DNA of 64,000 bases from CAUZIR01 sp965250195 (GCA_965250195.1 OZ252295.1:1240001-1304000), one strand, 5' to 3'; positions 18,329 through 27,488 are shown, counted from the first letter of the stretch. The notes: generated by a model not told the origin, from the letters alone. A program made the numbers and translations.

Positions 18329-20110
18329 CTACCAGCCGATCGCGTAGCAGGCCCGGCGGGCGTCGGCTCCGGCGCTCATGACACCGGTCTCGGTGTTCCT
18401 CACCGTGATCGTGGCGCCCATGCCGCACACCGTCGCTCGCACCACCTTGTGCCCCATTACCTTCAGGTCGTATACGGTGTCCTGCGACACTGCGTCCTCG
18501 GCCGAGAGTTGCCCGGGCAGATACACATGGGGATAGAAGGAGTTGGGCGCGGCGTCGGTTGCGAAGCGGGGAGCCTCTATCGCTTCTTGAGGGTTCATCC
18601 CGAACACGAAGGTATTGAGCATTAGCTGGAGGTTCGCCTGGGCCTGGTGGTCGCCTCCCGGACAACCGAAGGTCATCACCGGAGCACCTTCCCTGGTGGC
18701 GATGTAATTTACCAGCGTCGTGCGGGGCCGCTTGCCGGGGACCAGCGCGTTGGGATGCCCCTCGTCGAAGTTGAACATCTCGATGCGGCTGCTGAGAGCG
18801 AACCCGACTTCTGGGAAAAAGACCGATTTGGCAAAAGACCCACCAGAGGGTGTCGAGCAGGCCAGGTTCCCTTCTGCGTCCTGAACGGCGATATGAGTGG
18901 TGCCGTCGGTCACGCTGTGGGCGCTCGCCCCATCGCCCGAGCCAGAAGCGGTGGGGCTCGCCCGGCCGTTCAGACCCGGCGCGGGCAGGTCCGGGTGCGG
19001 CCTCTCGGGGTCGATCAGGGCGGCGCGCTCGGCCGCGTAGGCTTCCGACAACAGTTCGTCGATGGGTACGATGGAAAAATCCGGGTCTCCGTAGTGGGCC
19101 TCCCGGTCCGCCAGCGCCAGCTTCAGAGCCTCGACGACGGTGTGGATGTACTGGGGAGAGTTGTGGCCCATTTCGGCGAGGTCAAAATGCTCCAATATGT
19201 TTAGCGCCTGCAGCAGTACGGCGCCCTGCGTCCACGTCCCCTGAGCGTGAATCTCGTGCCCGGCGAACGTGGTGCTTAGCGGCGTCTCCATGCTGGACGA
19301 GTACGCGGTAAGGTCGTTTTTCGATAACACACCTCCGGCCGTGTCCACGCACTCGGCGATCTGGTCCGCCACGGCACCCGCGTAAAACACGTCCCGACCG
19401 GCGGCCAGCCGCGCGGAGCGGTCTCCAGATGCAGAGCGCTCCCCGTCGGACATCGCCCGCAGCACCGCCCCCAACGCCGGTTGACGCAGGATAGAGCCGG
19501 GGCTCGGCAGTTCTCGGTCATCGAAAAACACGTCCCAGCCGCCGGGCGGGTAGTTATCGAACTGATCCCGCGTGGTGGGCGAGTCCAGCGCATCGATCAT
19601 GTACTCGTAGTTGGGGATGCCTTTTTCGGCGTACTCGATAGTCGGTGCGAGGACCTCGGCCAGGCTCATTGTGCCGTAACTATCGAGTATCGAGACGAGA
19701 GCGTGCGCGACTCCGGGGACCGTAAAGCAAAAGTGGGCCTGTTTGCCCGGTCCCGTTGGTATCTCGTCCAGGCCCTGGTCACGATAGAACTCAATGGTGG
19801 CTTTGGCGGGAGCGACGCCCTGCCCGCTCATGGACCTCAGTTCGCCAGACGCTTTGTCGTAGAGCATGAATACGCTCTCGGCCCCTAGTGAGTAAGAAGC
19901 AATTGGTTCGATTACAGTGGCCGCGAAAGTGGCCGCGACCATGGCGTCGAAGGCGTTGCCCCCGGCCATGAGCATGCGCATTCCCGCCATCGAGGTCAGG
20001 TAATGACCGGATGAGATGACTCCCCGCATGGCGTGAACCACCGGGCGTCCGGTGGGCGGCCGCGAGGCAGCTCCCTGCTCCATCTGGTAGCTTCGTTCCT
20101 CGCTAGACAA
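18329..20110 (-). CDS. ggt: Gamma-glutamyltransferase
   Basis: This 593-residue Ntn-hydrolase transfers or hydrolyses gamma-glutamyl groups, for example from glutathione. The precursor is cut before a Thr to give two subunits; DGTTHIAVQD is that processing site, with Thr as nucleophile. PSGGSFAKSVF and PGKRPRTTL match the small-subunit active site. The large-subunit start GVISSGHYLTSMAGMRML and GGNAFDA are typical. I chose TTG at 20110 because a perfect AGGAGG lies 6 bases upstream; the longer frame to 20239 has no such site. No export signal is evident. Confidence 0.93.
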   Translation of the reverse strand: MSSEERSYQMEQGAASRPPTGRPVVHAMRGVISSGHYLTSMAGMRMLMAGGNAFDAMVAATFAATVIEPIASYSLGAESVFMLYDKASGELRSMSGQGVAPAKATIEFYRDQGLDEIPTGPGKQAHFCFTVPGVAHALVSILDSYGTMSLAEVLAPTIEYAEKGIPNYEYMIDALDSPTTRDQFDNYPPGGWDVFFDDRELPSPGSILRQPALGAVLRAMSDGERSASGDRSARLAAGRDVFYAGAVADQIAECVDTAGGVLSKNDLTAYSSSMETPLSTTFAGHEIHAQGTWTQGAVLLQALNILEHFDLAEMGHNSPQYIHTVVEALKLALADREAHYGDPDFSIVPIDELLSEAYAAERAALIDPERPHPDLPAPGLNGRASPTASGSGDGASAHSVTDGTTHIAVQDAEGNLACSTPSGGSFAKSVFFPEVGFALSSRIEMFNFDEGHPNALVPGKRPRTTLVNYIATREGAPVMTFGCPGGDHQAQANLQLMLNTFVFGMNPQEAIEAPRFATDAAPNSFYPHVYLPGQLSAEDAVSQDTVYDLKVMGHKVVRATVCGMGATITVRNTETGVMSAGADARRACYAIGW

Positions 20111-20194
20111 ACTGGTCCTCCTATTGTCAACGGCCCGGTCCCGCATTCGGCTACGCCGGGGGGCGGACCGTACTATATCGGTTAGACTGTCGCC

Positions 20195-20683
20195 ATGGTT
20201 TCCGAGGTCTTCAGCTTTCCCAACCCAGTCAATGAGCACGCGGCCCGCTGGGTCGCCGCTCTGGTCGCGGCGCTCACTCTGGCGGCTATTTTTACTGCCG
20301 AAGTGTGGGTTCTCGCGGCGCTGACCTACGGGTTCGCCGCCCGGGTGGCGACGGGCCCGACGCTGAGCCCGATCGGCCAGCTGGCGACCAGGGTGCTCGT
20401 ACCCTGGGCTGGCAAGCCGTCAAGACCAACTCCAGGCCCGCCGAAGCGGTTCGCCCAAAGCATCGGCCTGGCGTTTTCGCTCACGGCCCTGGTTCTCTTT
20501 CTCGCCATTGACGCGTCCGCACCTTGGCGGGCCGTCTTAGGTGTCCTGGCGGCATTCGCGTTGCTAGAATCCGGTGCCGGGTTCTGCGCCGGATGCTTCG
20601 TGTTTACTAGGCTAATGAAGCTGGGCGTAATCCCCGAGTCGGTCTGCCGGGAGTGCCTGCGTTACGAAGCCGCGGCCGCTTAG
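20195..20683 (+). CDS. DUF4395 family membrane protein
   Basis: This 162-residue protein has four hydrophobic segments (about 20-50 and 85-135) and the family hallmarks FPNPVNEHAARW at the N terminus and GFCAGCFVF near the C terminus, including a CxxC. C-terminal VCRECL adds two more Cys. DUF4395 has no established function that I know; the Cys pairs suggest thiol or metal chemistry at the membrane. It is divergent from ggt and convergent with the next gene. Confidence 0.85.
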   Translation: MVSEVFSFPNPVNEHAARWVAALVAALTLAAIFTAEVWVLAALTYGFAARVATGPTLSPIGQLATRVLVPWAGKPSRPTPGPPKRFAQSIGLAFSLTALVLFLAIDASAPWRAVLGVLAAFALLESGAGFCAGCFVFTRLMKLGVIPESVCRECLRYEAAAA

Positions 20684-20698
20684 CGGCCTGCTAGCAGG
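20674..20698. terminator. Two adjacent palindromes between convergent genes
   Basis: GGCCGC and GCGGCC (20674-20679 and 20683-20688) flank a TTA loop containing the DUF4395 stop. The perfect palindrome CCTGCTAGCAGG follows at 20687-20698. Placed between convergent genes, they could form a bidirectional terminator, but there is no U-tract. Confidence 0.4.
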
Positions 20699-20701
20699 AG
20701 A

Positions 20702-22450
20702 TCACCTCTCCAGCCAGGCATTGCCGTAGTAGGGGAGTGCGAACAGGCCCACTCCTTTGAGGTCGTCCGTGGTGGGCAGCATGTGGTCGAACGTGCCCAG
20801 TAGCACCGTTGTGGCCCGCTCCAGCCTGAGGCGGTTGATCTCTCGCACGATGTCCAGACGCATCGAGTCATCCGGCTCTAGCGCATATCGGTTTCGCAGC
20901 TCGATCAGGTCGTCGTCGTCGATTACGAAGCGGTTGGCGCCGCTCAGGGTTGGGTCCGTCAGCGGTGATCCCCCAGCCCAGTGCCCGTACCACCCGACGA
21001 TCACGTGGTAGTTGGCGATCGACTGTATGAGGCCGCCGAATTTCTGGTAGTCGACGACCATCTCCTCGACGGAGAACCCGGCAGCCCGCAAGCCCTCGGC
21101 GACGACTCCGACGAGGGGCGATGTCCACGCCGAGTCCGAGGGGCCGAGGACAATTACCGTCTCCCCGTCGTAGTCGGAGTCGGCCAGCAGCGCCCTGGCC
21201 CTATCCTTGTCTCCCCCATACAGTTCGCCTCCGTCACGGACGTCAAGCGGGCCATCGCACCAGTAGACGGCGGCGCAGGTAGACCACAGTTCCAGGTCGC
21301 CCATCGCCGACATCGCTGCGTTCACATCAATCGCGGCCTGGGCGGCCAGCCTCCCCCCCACGTCCCCGAACGGCGCGGTGGCCGGGTTAAGGTACGCCAC
21401 CGACCTGTTACCCGGTCGGCCCAGCAACACGTCTATCGACGGGTCGTCGTCGAGAAGCTGGTAAGCGGACAGGTCGGCGCCGTCGATCACATCGACCGAC
21501 CCAGATTGCAGGGCCGCCACCTGGAGCGCCGGGTCGTTGATGTCGACCCAGGTGATCCGGTCGATCCACGCTATCTGTTCACCTGTGTAGCCGCTGGTGG
21601 GTTCGGATCGGGTGGAGTAGTCGCGGAACCGCTCAATGGTCACGCTCTCGCCGAATTTCCAGCCCGCCTCGGCGTACGGCCCCGTGCCGATGAACTCGTT
21701 GATGGTGCGGCGCGGCTGCCTCAGCGCTTGCGTTCTGGGCATCACGTACGGGGTTAGTTGCGGTTGGCCGAGCAGGTCGATGAAGCTGGGCAGCGGCTCC
21801 TGTAGCGTTGCGATGATCGTGGCCTCGTCCGGGGTCTGCAGCCAGCGACTGGGAGCGAACTTGCGCACAATGCTCGCCTGCGTCGATCCTGTGCTCTTCC
21901 AGCGATCTAGTGACAAACGGACATCTTCTGAAGTCACAGGCGAGGCGTCGTGGAAGACCAGGCTCTGGCGCAGGTTGAACGTGTAGCTGAGTCCGTCCGA
22001 AGAGATCGACCAGGTGTCCACCAGCACCGGCTCGACGTCCCCGCTTTCGTTCCAGCGGAAAAGCGACTCGAAAATGTGCGAGCCTACCGCGCCGGAGTGG
22101 TACTCGCTGGCGACGGTGAAAAAGTTCGTGGTCACCGGATCCAGGCGTATCACCGGACCGGTCCAACCGACCCGGAGAGTGCCACCGAACCGGGGTTGCC
22201 CGGGCAGCGCCGGTGTGGGGCTGGTGAAGACGATTATCTCCAGCTCGACGGCGTCCGTCTCCGGTCCGCTCAGGGGAGGCAGGTTATCGGACGTCGCACG
22301 CAGTGCCGCCTCCGAAAACGGGGGCGCCACCTCGCCTCCAGAGCAGGCGACCCCGAGCGCCAGCGCTGCCGCCATAGCAACGGTTACACCGATCCCCCGA
22401 TGGCCCCCAAACCATTGAGAGAGATTCGAAAAAAATTCAACGAATGGCAA
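20702..22450 (-). CDS. ABC transporter family-5 solute-binding lipoprotein
   Basis: This 582-residue extracytoplasmic binding protein is of the dipeptide/oligopeptide/nickel type. The lipobox is LALGVAC (Cys36). Domain landmarks are LRVGWTGPVIRLDPVTTNFF, ESLFRWNESGDVEPVLVDTWSISSDGLSYTFNL and the helix-strand segment DRARALLADSDYDG. The start is TTG 22450, which has AAGGAGGG about 7 bases upstream and overlaps the preceding gene by 14 bases. No permease or ATPase gene is nearby, so it is an orphan component. Confidence 0.88.
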   Translation of the reverse strand: MPFVEFFSNLSQWFGGHRGIGVTVAMAAALALGVACSGGEVAPPFSEAALRATSDNLPPLSGPETDAVELEIIVFTSPTPALPGQPRFGGTLRVGWTGPVIRLDPVTTNFFTVASEYHSGAVGSHIFESLFRWNESGDVEPVLVDTWSISSDGLSYTFNLRQSLVFHDASPVTSEDVRLSLDRWKSTGSTQASIVRKFAPSRWLQTPDEATIIATLQEPLPSFIDLLGQPQLTPYVMPRTQALRQPRRTINEFIGTGPYAEAGWKFGESVTIERFRDYSTRSEPTSGYTGEQIAWIDRITWVDINDPALQVAALQSGSVDVIDGADLSAYQLLDDDPSIDVLLGRPGNRSVAYLNPATAPFGDVGGRLAAQAAIDVNAAMSAMGDLELWSTCAAVYWCDGPLDVRDGGELYGGDKDRARALLADSDYDGETVIVLGPSDSAWTSPLVGVVAEGLRAAGFSVEEMVVDYQKFGGLIQSIANYHVIVGWYGHWAGGSPLTDPTLSGANRFVIDDDDLIELRNRYALEPDDSMRLDIVREINRLRLERATTVLLGTFDHMLPTTDDLKGVGLFALPYYGNAWLER

Positions 22451-23882
22451 GGAGTCGACCCTCCTTGGTGGAGACGTAGATCGTGTCTCCCGAAACCACC
22501 GGCGTCGAAACGATCGCGCCGCCCAGCCCCCGCAGCTCCCACAGCGGTTCACCGGTGGCGCCGTTGAGACCGTACACTCGCCCCTGCTCGTCGCCCAGCA
22601 CGACCGTATTGCCCATTACCGCCGGAGCGCCCAGCAGCCTGCCAGCCGTGCGGAAACTCCAGGCCTCCTCCCCGGTGGCCGTGTCCACGGCGTACAGGCG
22701 GCCGACGGTTGCGGGCACGTAGATCAGTTTGTCTGTGGCTACCGCCGTGCCCAGCGGGCTCCCGCCTGGCGGCGAGAAGCCCCACACGAAGCCCTTCTGG
22801 TTCTGCAGGGTGTTGGTAAGGCCATACCACCAGCCATAGAACTTCAACTTGACCAGAGCTTTTTCGAACGGGAGGGTGCGCTGTTGCCAGTCGATGGAGC
22901 GCAATACGCCCGCCTCGTCGCCGATGTACACGCGGTCGCCCCGGATGCTGGGCGAGCCGCCAACGAAGTCCAGCCGGTAGTCGAAGCGCAGCTTGCCGGA
23001 ATGGGTCTCGACCACATAGAGCTTGCGGTCCTGTGCAGTGAAGGCGATCACGTTCGCTGAGACTGCGGGGGAGGCGATGATCGAGTCCCCGGAGTCGTAC
23101 TTCCAGCGAACCCCACCGGTCTCGGCGTCGATGACATAGAGGAACGTGTCTCCGGATCCGACATAGACGATGCCGTCCAGAACCGCCGGAGAGGAAAAGA
23201 TCTTATTACCCGTCTGCACCGACCATTCCAACTCGCCGGTGTGGCGGTTGATCGCCACGATGCGGCCGTCTCGGAGGCCGGCGAACACCTTGTCCCCAGC
23301 TACCGCGACGGCTGTCTCCATCGTCCCTGCCACAGGGAACTGCCAGAGCAAATCGCCCGTTTCGGCGTCCAGCGCCACGACGCCTCTGAGTCCGGCACCT
23401 AGATACACTGTGCCGTCCACCACCGCCGGCGTCGTCGGTAACTCTGTTCCCATGTCGAAGCTCCACAGCACATGCCCGGTCGGCATCACCCCCCCTTCGA
23501 AGTGGGCGCCGCTGTGCAGCGGGTCGCGCTGGAACATGGGCCAGTCTGTCGACGCGGCGGAGGCCGGGGCGGCGCTAACCTGAGACGCGGGCGCGCTAAT
23601 GAAGCGGACGAAGCCGTAAAACTCGGCCGTCTGCCACAGACCGAGGGCGACCAGCACCAGCCCGATCATGCCCAGCCGCGTTCTGAACCGCCGCTTGCGC
23701 CTCTTGCCGCGCTCTACCAGCACCTCGCGGGCCACCTGCGCCGGGACGGGAGTGAGATCACTCAGCTGTCGGATACAGCTGTCACACCGCTTCGTACTGA
23801 TGGCGTTCGCCGTCAGGCAGGTGGGGCACAGTAGCACCTGCTCTGCGGTGTCGAGGTCGAATGTGGAGCTCGTGCGCATCAA
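22437..23882 (-). CDS. Membrane-anchored PQQ-type beta-propeller protein with N-terminal zinc ribbon
   Basis: This 481-residue protein has a CPTC...CDSC zinc ribbon at residues 18-36, a basic segment, one membrane helix (about 72-90) and then seven or so PQQ/BamB-like blades from residue 110, e.g. VYLGAGLRGVVALDAETGDLLWQF and VYVGSGDTFLYVIDAETGGVRWKYDSGD. The ribbon would face the cytoplasm and the propeller the outside. There are no obvious dehydrogenase residues, so it may act as a scaffold or sensor. Its end overlaps the start of the solute-binding lipoprotein gene. Confidence 0.82.
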   Translation of the reverse strand: MMRTSSTFDLDTAEQVLLCPTCLTANAISTKRCDSCIRQLSDLTPVPAQVAREVLVERGKRRKRRFRTRLGMIGLVLVALGLWQTAEFYGFVRFISAPASQVSAAPASAASTDWPMFQRDPLHSGAHFEGGVMPTGHVLWSFDMGTELPTTPAVVDGTVYLGAGLRGVVALDAETGDLLWQFPVAGTMETAVAVAGDKVFAGLRDGRIVAINRHTGELEWSVQTGNKIFSSPAVLDGIVYVGSGDTFLYVIDAETGGVRWKYDSGDSIIASPAVSANVIAFTAQDRKLYVVETHSGKLRFDYRLDFVGGSPSIRGDRVYIGDEAGVLRSIDWQQRTLPFEKALVKLKFYGWWYGLTNTLQNQKGFVWGFSPPGGSPLGTAVATDKLIYVPATVGRLYAVDTATGEEAWSFRTAGRLLGAPAVMGNTVVLGDEQGRVYGLNGATGEPLWELRGLGGAIVSTPVVSGDTIYVSTKEGRLLAIR

Positions 23883-23964
23883 ATAAGTCTACGTTCTCAA
23901 CGCCATGAGAATACAGAGGCGTCCCGGGAGGGAGGCCTCGATTTCACGGTATTGCCAGGCGGCT

Positions 23965-25401
23965 TTAGCTGACCTGCGGCCGGTGCTGTGCCCACGGCCG
24001 GGTGCGTTCGAGGGCGGCGGCGGCGGTGACGAGTGTCTCTTCGGCTCCACGCTTGCCCACCAGCTGCAGGCCGATGGGCAGGCCGTCGGCCGAAAAGCCC
24101 GCCGGAATGCTCACCGCCGGTAGTCCGGCCATGTTGATTGGGAATGTGAATGGGAAGTAACCCCACCACGGGTCCACCGCTTTGCCGTCGATCTCGGTGA
24201 CCGTATCAAGCGGGCCCCCCGCTTTGAACGCGGGCACCGCCAGGGTGGGTGACGCGACGAGATCGAATCGGTCGAGCTGCTCCTCGATGCTGGCGCGGAT
24301 GCGGTCCATGTGGCCCAGCGCCAGTGCGTACTCGGCGCCGGATATGGTGGCTCCGTGCTCGATTGTGTCGCGCCCGTAGTCGGTCAGGTCTCCGTCCAGC
24401 AGCGAGCCGTAGGCGGTGAAGGCCATGGCCGCGAACAGGGGCCGGAACGCGCCAAACGGGTCGTCGAGCGCCAGGTCCGAATCGGCGACGGCTCCCTCCG
24501 ATTCGCTTATACCGTCGAGGGCGCTCCGGCAAATACGGACCACCTCCGGGTCGACCGGGGCGTAGCCGTAGTCCGGGCTCCAGCCGATGCTTAGCCCTTT
24601 CGCCCCTCGGTCGAGAGCCCCGACCAGGTCCGGCTTCGGGTCGCGTATCGACGATGGGTCTCGCCCGTCATACCCCGCCATGACCTCGAACAGCACGGCG
24701 GCGTCTCGCACCGTGCGCGTCATCGGCCCGGCTTGGCTGAAGTGGTTCGCGGCCGGGGGAATGCTCGCCCCCGAGTATTTGGGCACGCGCCCCTGGGTCG
24801 GCTTGATGCCGAAGATGCCGCAGAAGCTGGACGGAATGCGTATGGAGCCGCCGCCGTCGCTGCCTTCGGCCAGCGCGCACAGCCCCGCCGCCGTCGCCGC
24901 ACCGGCACCTCCGGAGGAGCCCCCCGTTGTCCGGTCCGGGTTCCACGGGTTGCGGCAGGGCTCGCCCAGCTTGTTGACCGTCACGCCGAGAAGCCCGAAC
25001 TCCGGCGTATTCGTCTTGCCCAGGATGACGGCCCCGGCATTGCGAATCCGCTCCACGACGATCGAGTCTTCGTTTGGCACCCGGTCCCTAAAGATGGCCG
25101 AACCACCGGTCGTCCGCAGGCCCTTGGTGATCTGCAGGTCCTTGATGGATATGGGCACGCCGTGCAGCGGTCCCAGTTCGTCGCCGTCGGTGACAGCCTT
25201 CTCGGCGGCCCGGGCCGCGTCCAGTGCGCCCTCGGTATCGACGGTCAGGTACGCATTCAGAGTCGGGTTCAATTTCTCTATCCGGTCGAGATAGAGCCGG
25301 GTCAGCTCCACGGGCGAGACTTGCTTTTCGGCGATCATGTCTCGCAGCGTCACTGCGGGGGCGAACGCCAGGTCTGTTTCGGCGGTCTTCGGGACGGTCA
25401 T
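23965..25401 (-). CDS. Amidase (amidase signature family)
   Basis: This 478-residue amidohydrolase has the Ser-cis-Ser-Lys triad setting: Lys in PISIKDLQITKG, and the GGSSGGAGAATAAG block. GSDGGGSIRIPSSFCGIFGIKPT completes the signature. It is not the glutamyl-tRNA amidotransferase subunit, which is encoded elsewhere in this window. The C-terminal part (MAGLPAVSIPAGFSADGLPIG) is typical. A promoter precedes it. Substrate unknown; amide or peptide-bond cleavage is inferred. Confidence 0.92.
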   Translation of the reverse strand: MTVPKTAETDLAFAPAVTLRDMIAEKQVSPVELTRLYLDRIEKLNPTLNAYLTVDTEGALDAARAAEKAVTDGDELGPLHGVPISIKDLQITKGLRTTGGSAIFRDRVPNEDSIVVERIRNAGAVILGKTNTPEFGLLGVTVNKLGEPCRNPWNPDRTTGGSSGGAGAATAAGLCALAEGSDGGGSIRIPSSFCGIFGIKPTQGRVPKYSGASIPPAANHFSQAGPMTRTVRDAAVLFEVMAGYDGRDPSSIRDPKPDLVGALDRGAKGLSIGWSPDYGYAPVDPEVVRICRSALDGISESEGAVADSDLALDDPFGAFRPLFAAMAFTAYGSLLDGDLTDYGRDTIEHGATISGAEYALALGHMDRIRASIEEQLDRFDLVASPTLAVPAFKAGGPLDTVTEIDGKAVDPWWGYFPFTFPINMAGLPAVSIPAGFSADGLPIGLQLVGKRGAEETLVTAAAALERTRPWAQHRPQVS

Positions 25402-25454
25402 GTGGCTTATCCTCGCCAGCTCAGATTCTCTCTCGAATCGTCGGGGGTCGCGTC

Positions 25455-25483
25455 ATGGTATGGACGGTCCGTAGGAGTGTCAA
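25455..25483 (-). promoter_or_regulatory. Sigma-70-type promoter of the amidase gene
   Basis: On the minus strand TTGACA (25483-25478) and TACCAT (25460-25455) are 17 bases apart. Transcription would start about 47 bases ahead of the amidase ATG. Confidence 0.55.
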
Positions 25484-25508
25484 CGAGCGCCGGTGCGACG
25501 GGGCCGGA

Positions 25509-25517
25509 TGGTATGAT
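25509..25517 (+). promoter_or_regulatory. Possible extended -10 promoter of the corrinoid methyl-transfer cluster
   Basis: TGGTATGAT fits TGn followed by a -10 box TATGAT. A good -35 is not seen. Transcription would begin about 10 bases ahead of the ATG at 25534. I saw no cobalamin riboswitch in the region between 25402 and 25533. Confidence 0.35.
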
Positions 25518-25533
25518 TGGACCTGGTTTTCCC

Positions 25534-25887
25534 ATGACTGCCCCAACGAGCGCAAAGGTCCGGGTTATGTACTGGAAAGAGGTCCCCGTCCAAGTACAGG
25601 CCGAGGACGAGACCGGCAAGGTCTCGGTGATGCTCGACCATCGCTTCCAGGAGGGTGCCGACGCCATCGCCATGTTCGACGGCAGCTACGGCTCCGAGGA
25701 ATACCTGGACGGCTGGGGTTGGACCGAGCCGTACGATGTAGATGGGACCGCCCGTGAGGCTGTCAGCGAGGTTGCCGGTCGGTACAACCGGGGGATGCCG
25801 GACGACTTCGTTGCACGCATCAGGGACCTGCACAACGACGGCATGCGAGACACCACACCCGGGGCCATAGACGGATGGATTAAATGA
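25534..25887 (+). CDS. Small 'virulence factor'-type domain protein of corrinoid clusters
   Basis: This 117-residue soluble protein contains VRVMYWKEVPVQVQAEDE, LDHRFQEGADAIAMF and a C-terminal GAIDGWIK. It resembles the small proteins named 'virulence factor' in Pfam, which I recall beside tetrahydrofolate/corrinoid methyltransferase genes in other bacteria; that is memory, not a search. The function is unknown and the name is misleading. I use the ATG at 25534 because the conserved block starts just after it; 25567 is an alternative. It overlaps the next gene by ATGA, so they are coupled. Confidence 0.65.
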   Translation: MTAPTSAKVRVMYWKEVPVQVQAEDETGKVSVMLDHRFQEGADAIAMFDGSYGSEEYLDGWGWTEPYDVDGTAREAVSEVAGRYNRGMPDDFVARIRDLHNDGMRDTTPGAIDGWIK

Positions 25888-26789
25888 CCACGAAAACCCA
25901 GAAGATGACGTTTCTTGAGCGCCTCATCGAGGGCACGACGATCATCGCAGACGGGGCCACCGGCACCTACCTCCAGGCCAAGGGGCTGGAGCCGGGCGGC
26001 GACCCGGAGGCGATGATCGTGACCGACCCGGAAGTGGTGCGCGGGATGGCCGCGGAGTACTTCGAGGCAGGCTCTGACCTAGTGCAGACCAACTCCTTCG
26101 GCGGCAGCCGGTTCATGCAGGCCAAGTACGGCTACGGCGACCGCGTCGTCGAGCTCAATCGCCTGGCCGCAGAGCACGCCCGTTCAGAGGCTGAGTCGGC
26201 CGACGGCGCCCGCTATGTAGCGGGCTCCATGGGTCCCACTGGCGAGCTGATCGTGCCGGTGGGCGAGACCCCGGCCGACGACGTCTATCACGCCTTCGCC
26301 GAGCAGGCGACGGCGCTCGCGGAGGGCGGCGTCGATGTCATCGTCATCGAGACCATGATCTCCGTGGAAGAGGCGAAGCTCGCCGTGCGTGCCGTGAAAG
26401 AGCACACAAGCCTGCCGGTGGCTGCGTTGACTACTTTCGATAAAGGTCCGCGCGGTTACTTCACCATGATGGGCGACACGCCGGAGTCCGCCGTCAAAGA
26501 GTTGACCGAGGCCGGGGCCGATATTCTTGGTACTAACTGCGGCAACGGAATCGACGTCATGGTTGAGTTGGGTGAGCGGTTCAGGGCGGCCGTGGACGGA
26601 CCCGTCTGGCTCAACTCCAACGCAGGAATTCCGCTAATCAGACAGGGGCAGCTGATATACCCGGAAAGCCCCGAACAGATGGCGCAGGGCTTCAAGAAGC
26701 TCTCCGACATGGGCGTCGAGATCGTAGGCGGGTGCTGCGGCACCACCCCCGCCCATATAAAGGCATTACGCGAAACGGTGCGGGGCTAG
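25884..26789 (+). CDS. Homocysteine S-methyltransferase domain protein
   Basis: This 301-residue TIM barrel matches the MetH N-terminal/BHMT module that methylates homocysteine to methionine. The zinc ligands are visible: Cys219 in TNCGNG and Cys284-Cys285 in GGCCGTTP. IIADGATGTYLQ and the SMGPTGELI block are also typical. Being a single domain, it needs a methyl donor from the neighbouring corrinoid protein or another source. It is coupled to the gene before it and ends 5 bases before the next. Confidence 0.93.
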   Translation: MTTKTQKMTFLERLIEGTTIIADGATGTYLQAKGLEPGGDPEAMIVTDPEVVRGMAAEYFEAGSDLVQTNSFGGSRFMQAKYGYGDRVVELNRLAAEHARSEAESADGARYVAGSMGPTGELIVPVGETPADDVYHAFAEQATALAEGGVDVIVIETMISVEEAKLAVRAVKEHTSLPVAALTTFDKGPRGYFTMMGDTPESAVKELTEAGADILGTNCGNGIDVMVELGERFRAAVDGPVWLNSNAGIPLIRQGQLIYPESPEQMAQGFKKLSDMGVEIVGGCCGTTPAHIKALRETVRG

Positions 26790-26794
26790 CTGTA

Positions 26795-27463
26795 ATGGCG
26801 AGAACCAAGAGAGAACCGGTTGCTGAGACTTTGGACCGGCTGGGCGACTGCCTGGAGCTGATCCCTATCGACCCGTACGGGGACGACATCTCAGTCGGCT
26901 TTTTCGAAAAGGATGGCGCCATTACTGTCTGGAGCTTCAGCCTGCGCCCCGGGACGCCGGAGCGCCTGGCCCAGATCCGCGACCGGGCCGTCGAGCTAGC
27001 CGATCTGGCCCCCGTCGACGGGCAGCCGACTCAGTTCCAATTCCCCGGCGTCCGGATATATAGACGGCCGCTGAAATTTCTTGCCCGTCAGGCGGTTGAG
27101 AAGTCGCCTGACACCCCTGTGCCGACCGGCCGCGTCCAGGTCAAAGACCTCAAGAGCGACATGATCCTGTTCGCCGCGCCCACCGAAGTGGACGGCCGGT
27201 GGATATACACGGTCGACGGCGAGGGCGAGGCCAAACGCCCTGCGCTTCGTATTAGGGCCACCGTCAAGGGCATGGAGCGCTACGGTGAGATGGAGCGGGT
27301 GGGCGAGACCGAGGTCGCCTTCCCCTGTGGTAGCCGCTACGATGGCCTCGTTCGCGTGCTATTGCCCTACGCCCGCAACGTCACCGGTACCGAGGACATG
27401 CTGGAGGCCTTCGACTCACGGGGCCAGATGACCACCGGCTCCCTGGGCTTCTCCCAGACCTAG
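26795..27463 (+). CDS. Unknown protein inside the corrinoid methyl-transfer operon
   Basis: The 222-residue product has no recognised domain. It starts MARTKREPVAETLDRLGDC, has an internal RPLKFLARQAVEK helix and a C-terminal segment LVRVLLPYARNVTGTEDM. It lacks signal peptide and membrane segments and has two Cys. It lies 5 bases after the homocysteine methyltransferase gene and 25 bases before the first UroD-type gene, so a role in the same methyl-transfer process is likely, but nothing more can be said. Confidence 0.7.
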   Translation: MARTKREPVAETLDRLGDCLELIPIDPYGDDISVGFFEKDGAITVWSFSLRPGTPERLAQIRDRAVELADLAPVDGQPTQFQFPGVRIYRRPLKFLARQAVEKSPDTPVPTGRVQVKDLKSDMILFAAPTEVDGRWIYTVDGEGEAKRPALRIRATVKGMERYGEMERVGETEVAFPCGSRYDGLVRVLLPYARNVTGTEDMLEAFDSRGQMTTGSLGFSQT

Positions 27464-27488
27464 TTTGGACTGCACCTGAGAAGAACTC

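Noticed and set aside
17974..18381. Alternative 135-codon frame in place of the hypothetical protein at 17972
   Set aside because: It is Arg/Ser/Pro-rich and runs into the gamma-glutamyltransferase gene.
24733..25533. Long rightward extension of the small gene at 25534
   Set aside because: It runs antisense through a well-supported amidase and its promoter; only the part after 25534 resembles a protein.
25402..25533. Cobalamin riboswitch upstream of the corrinoid cluster
   Set aside because: No B12-box-like sequence or room for the usual structure; the region is short and has two promoters.
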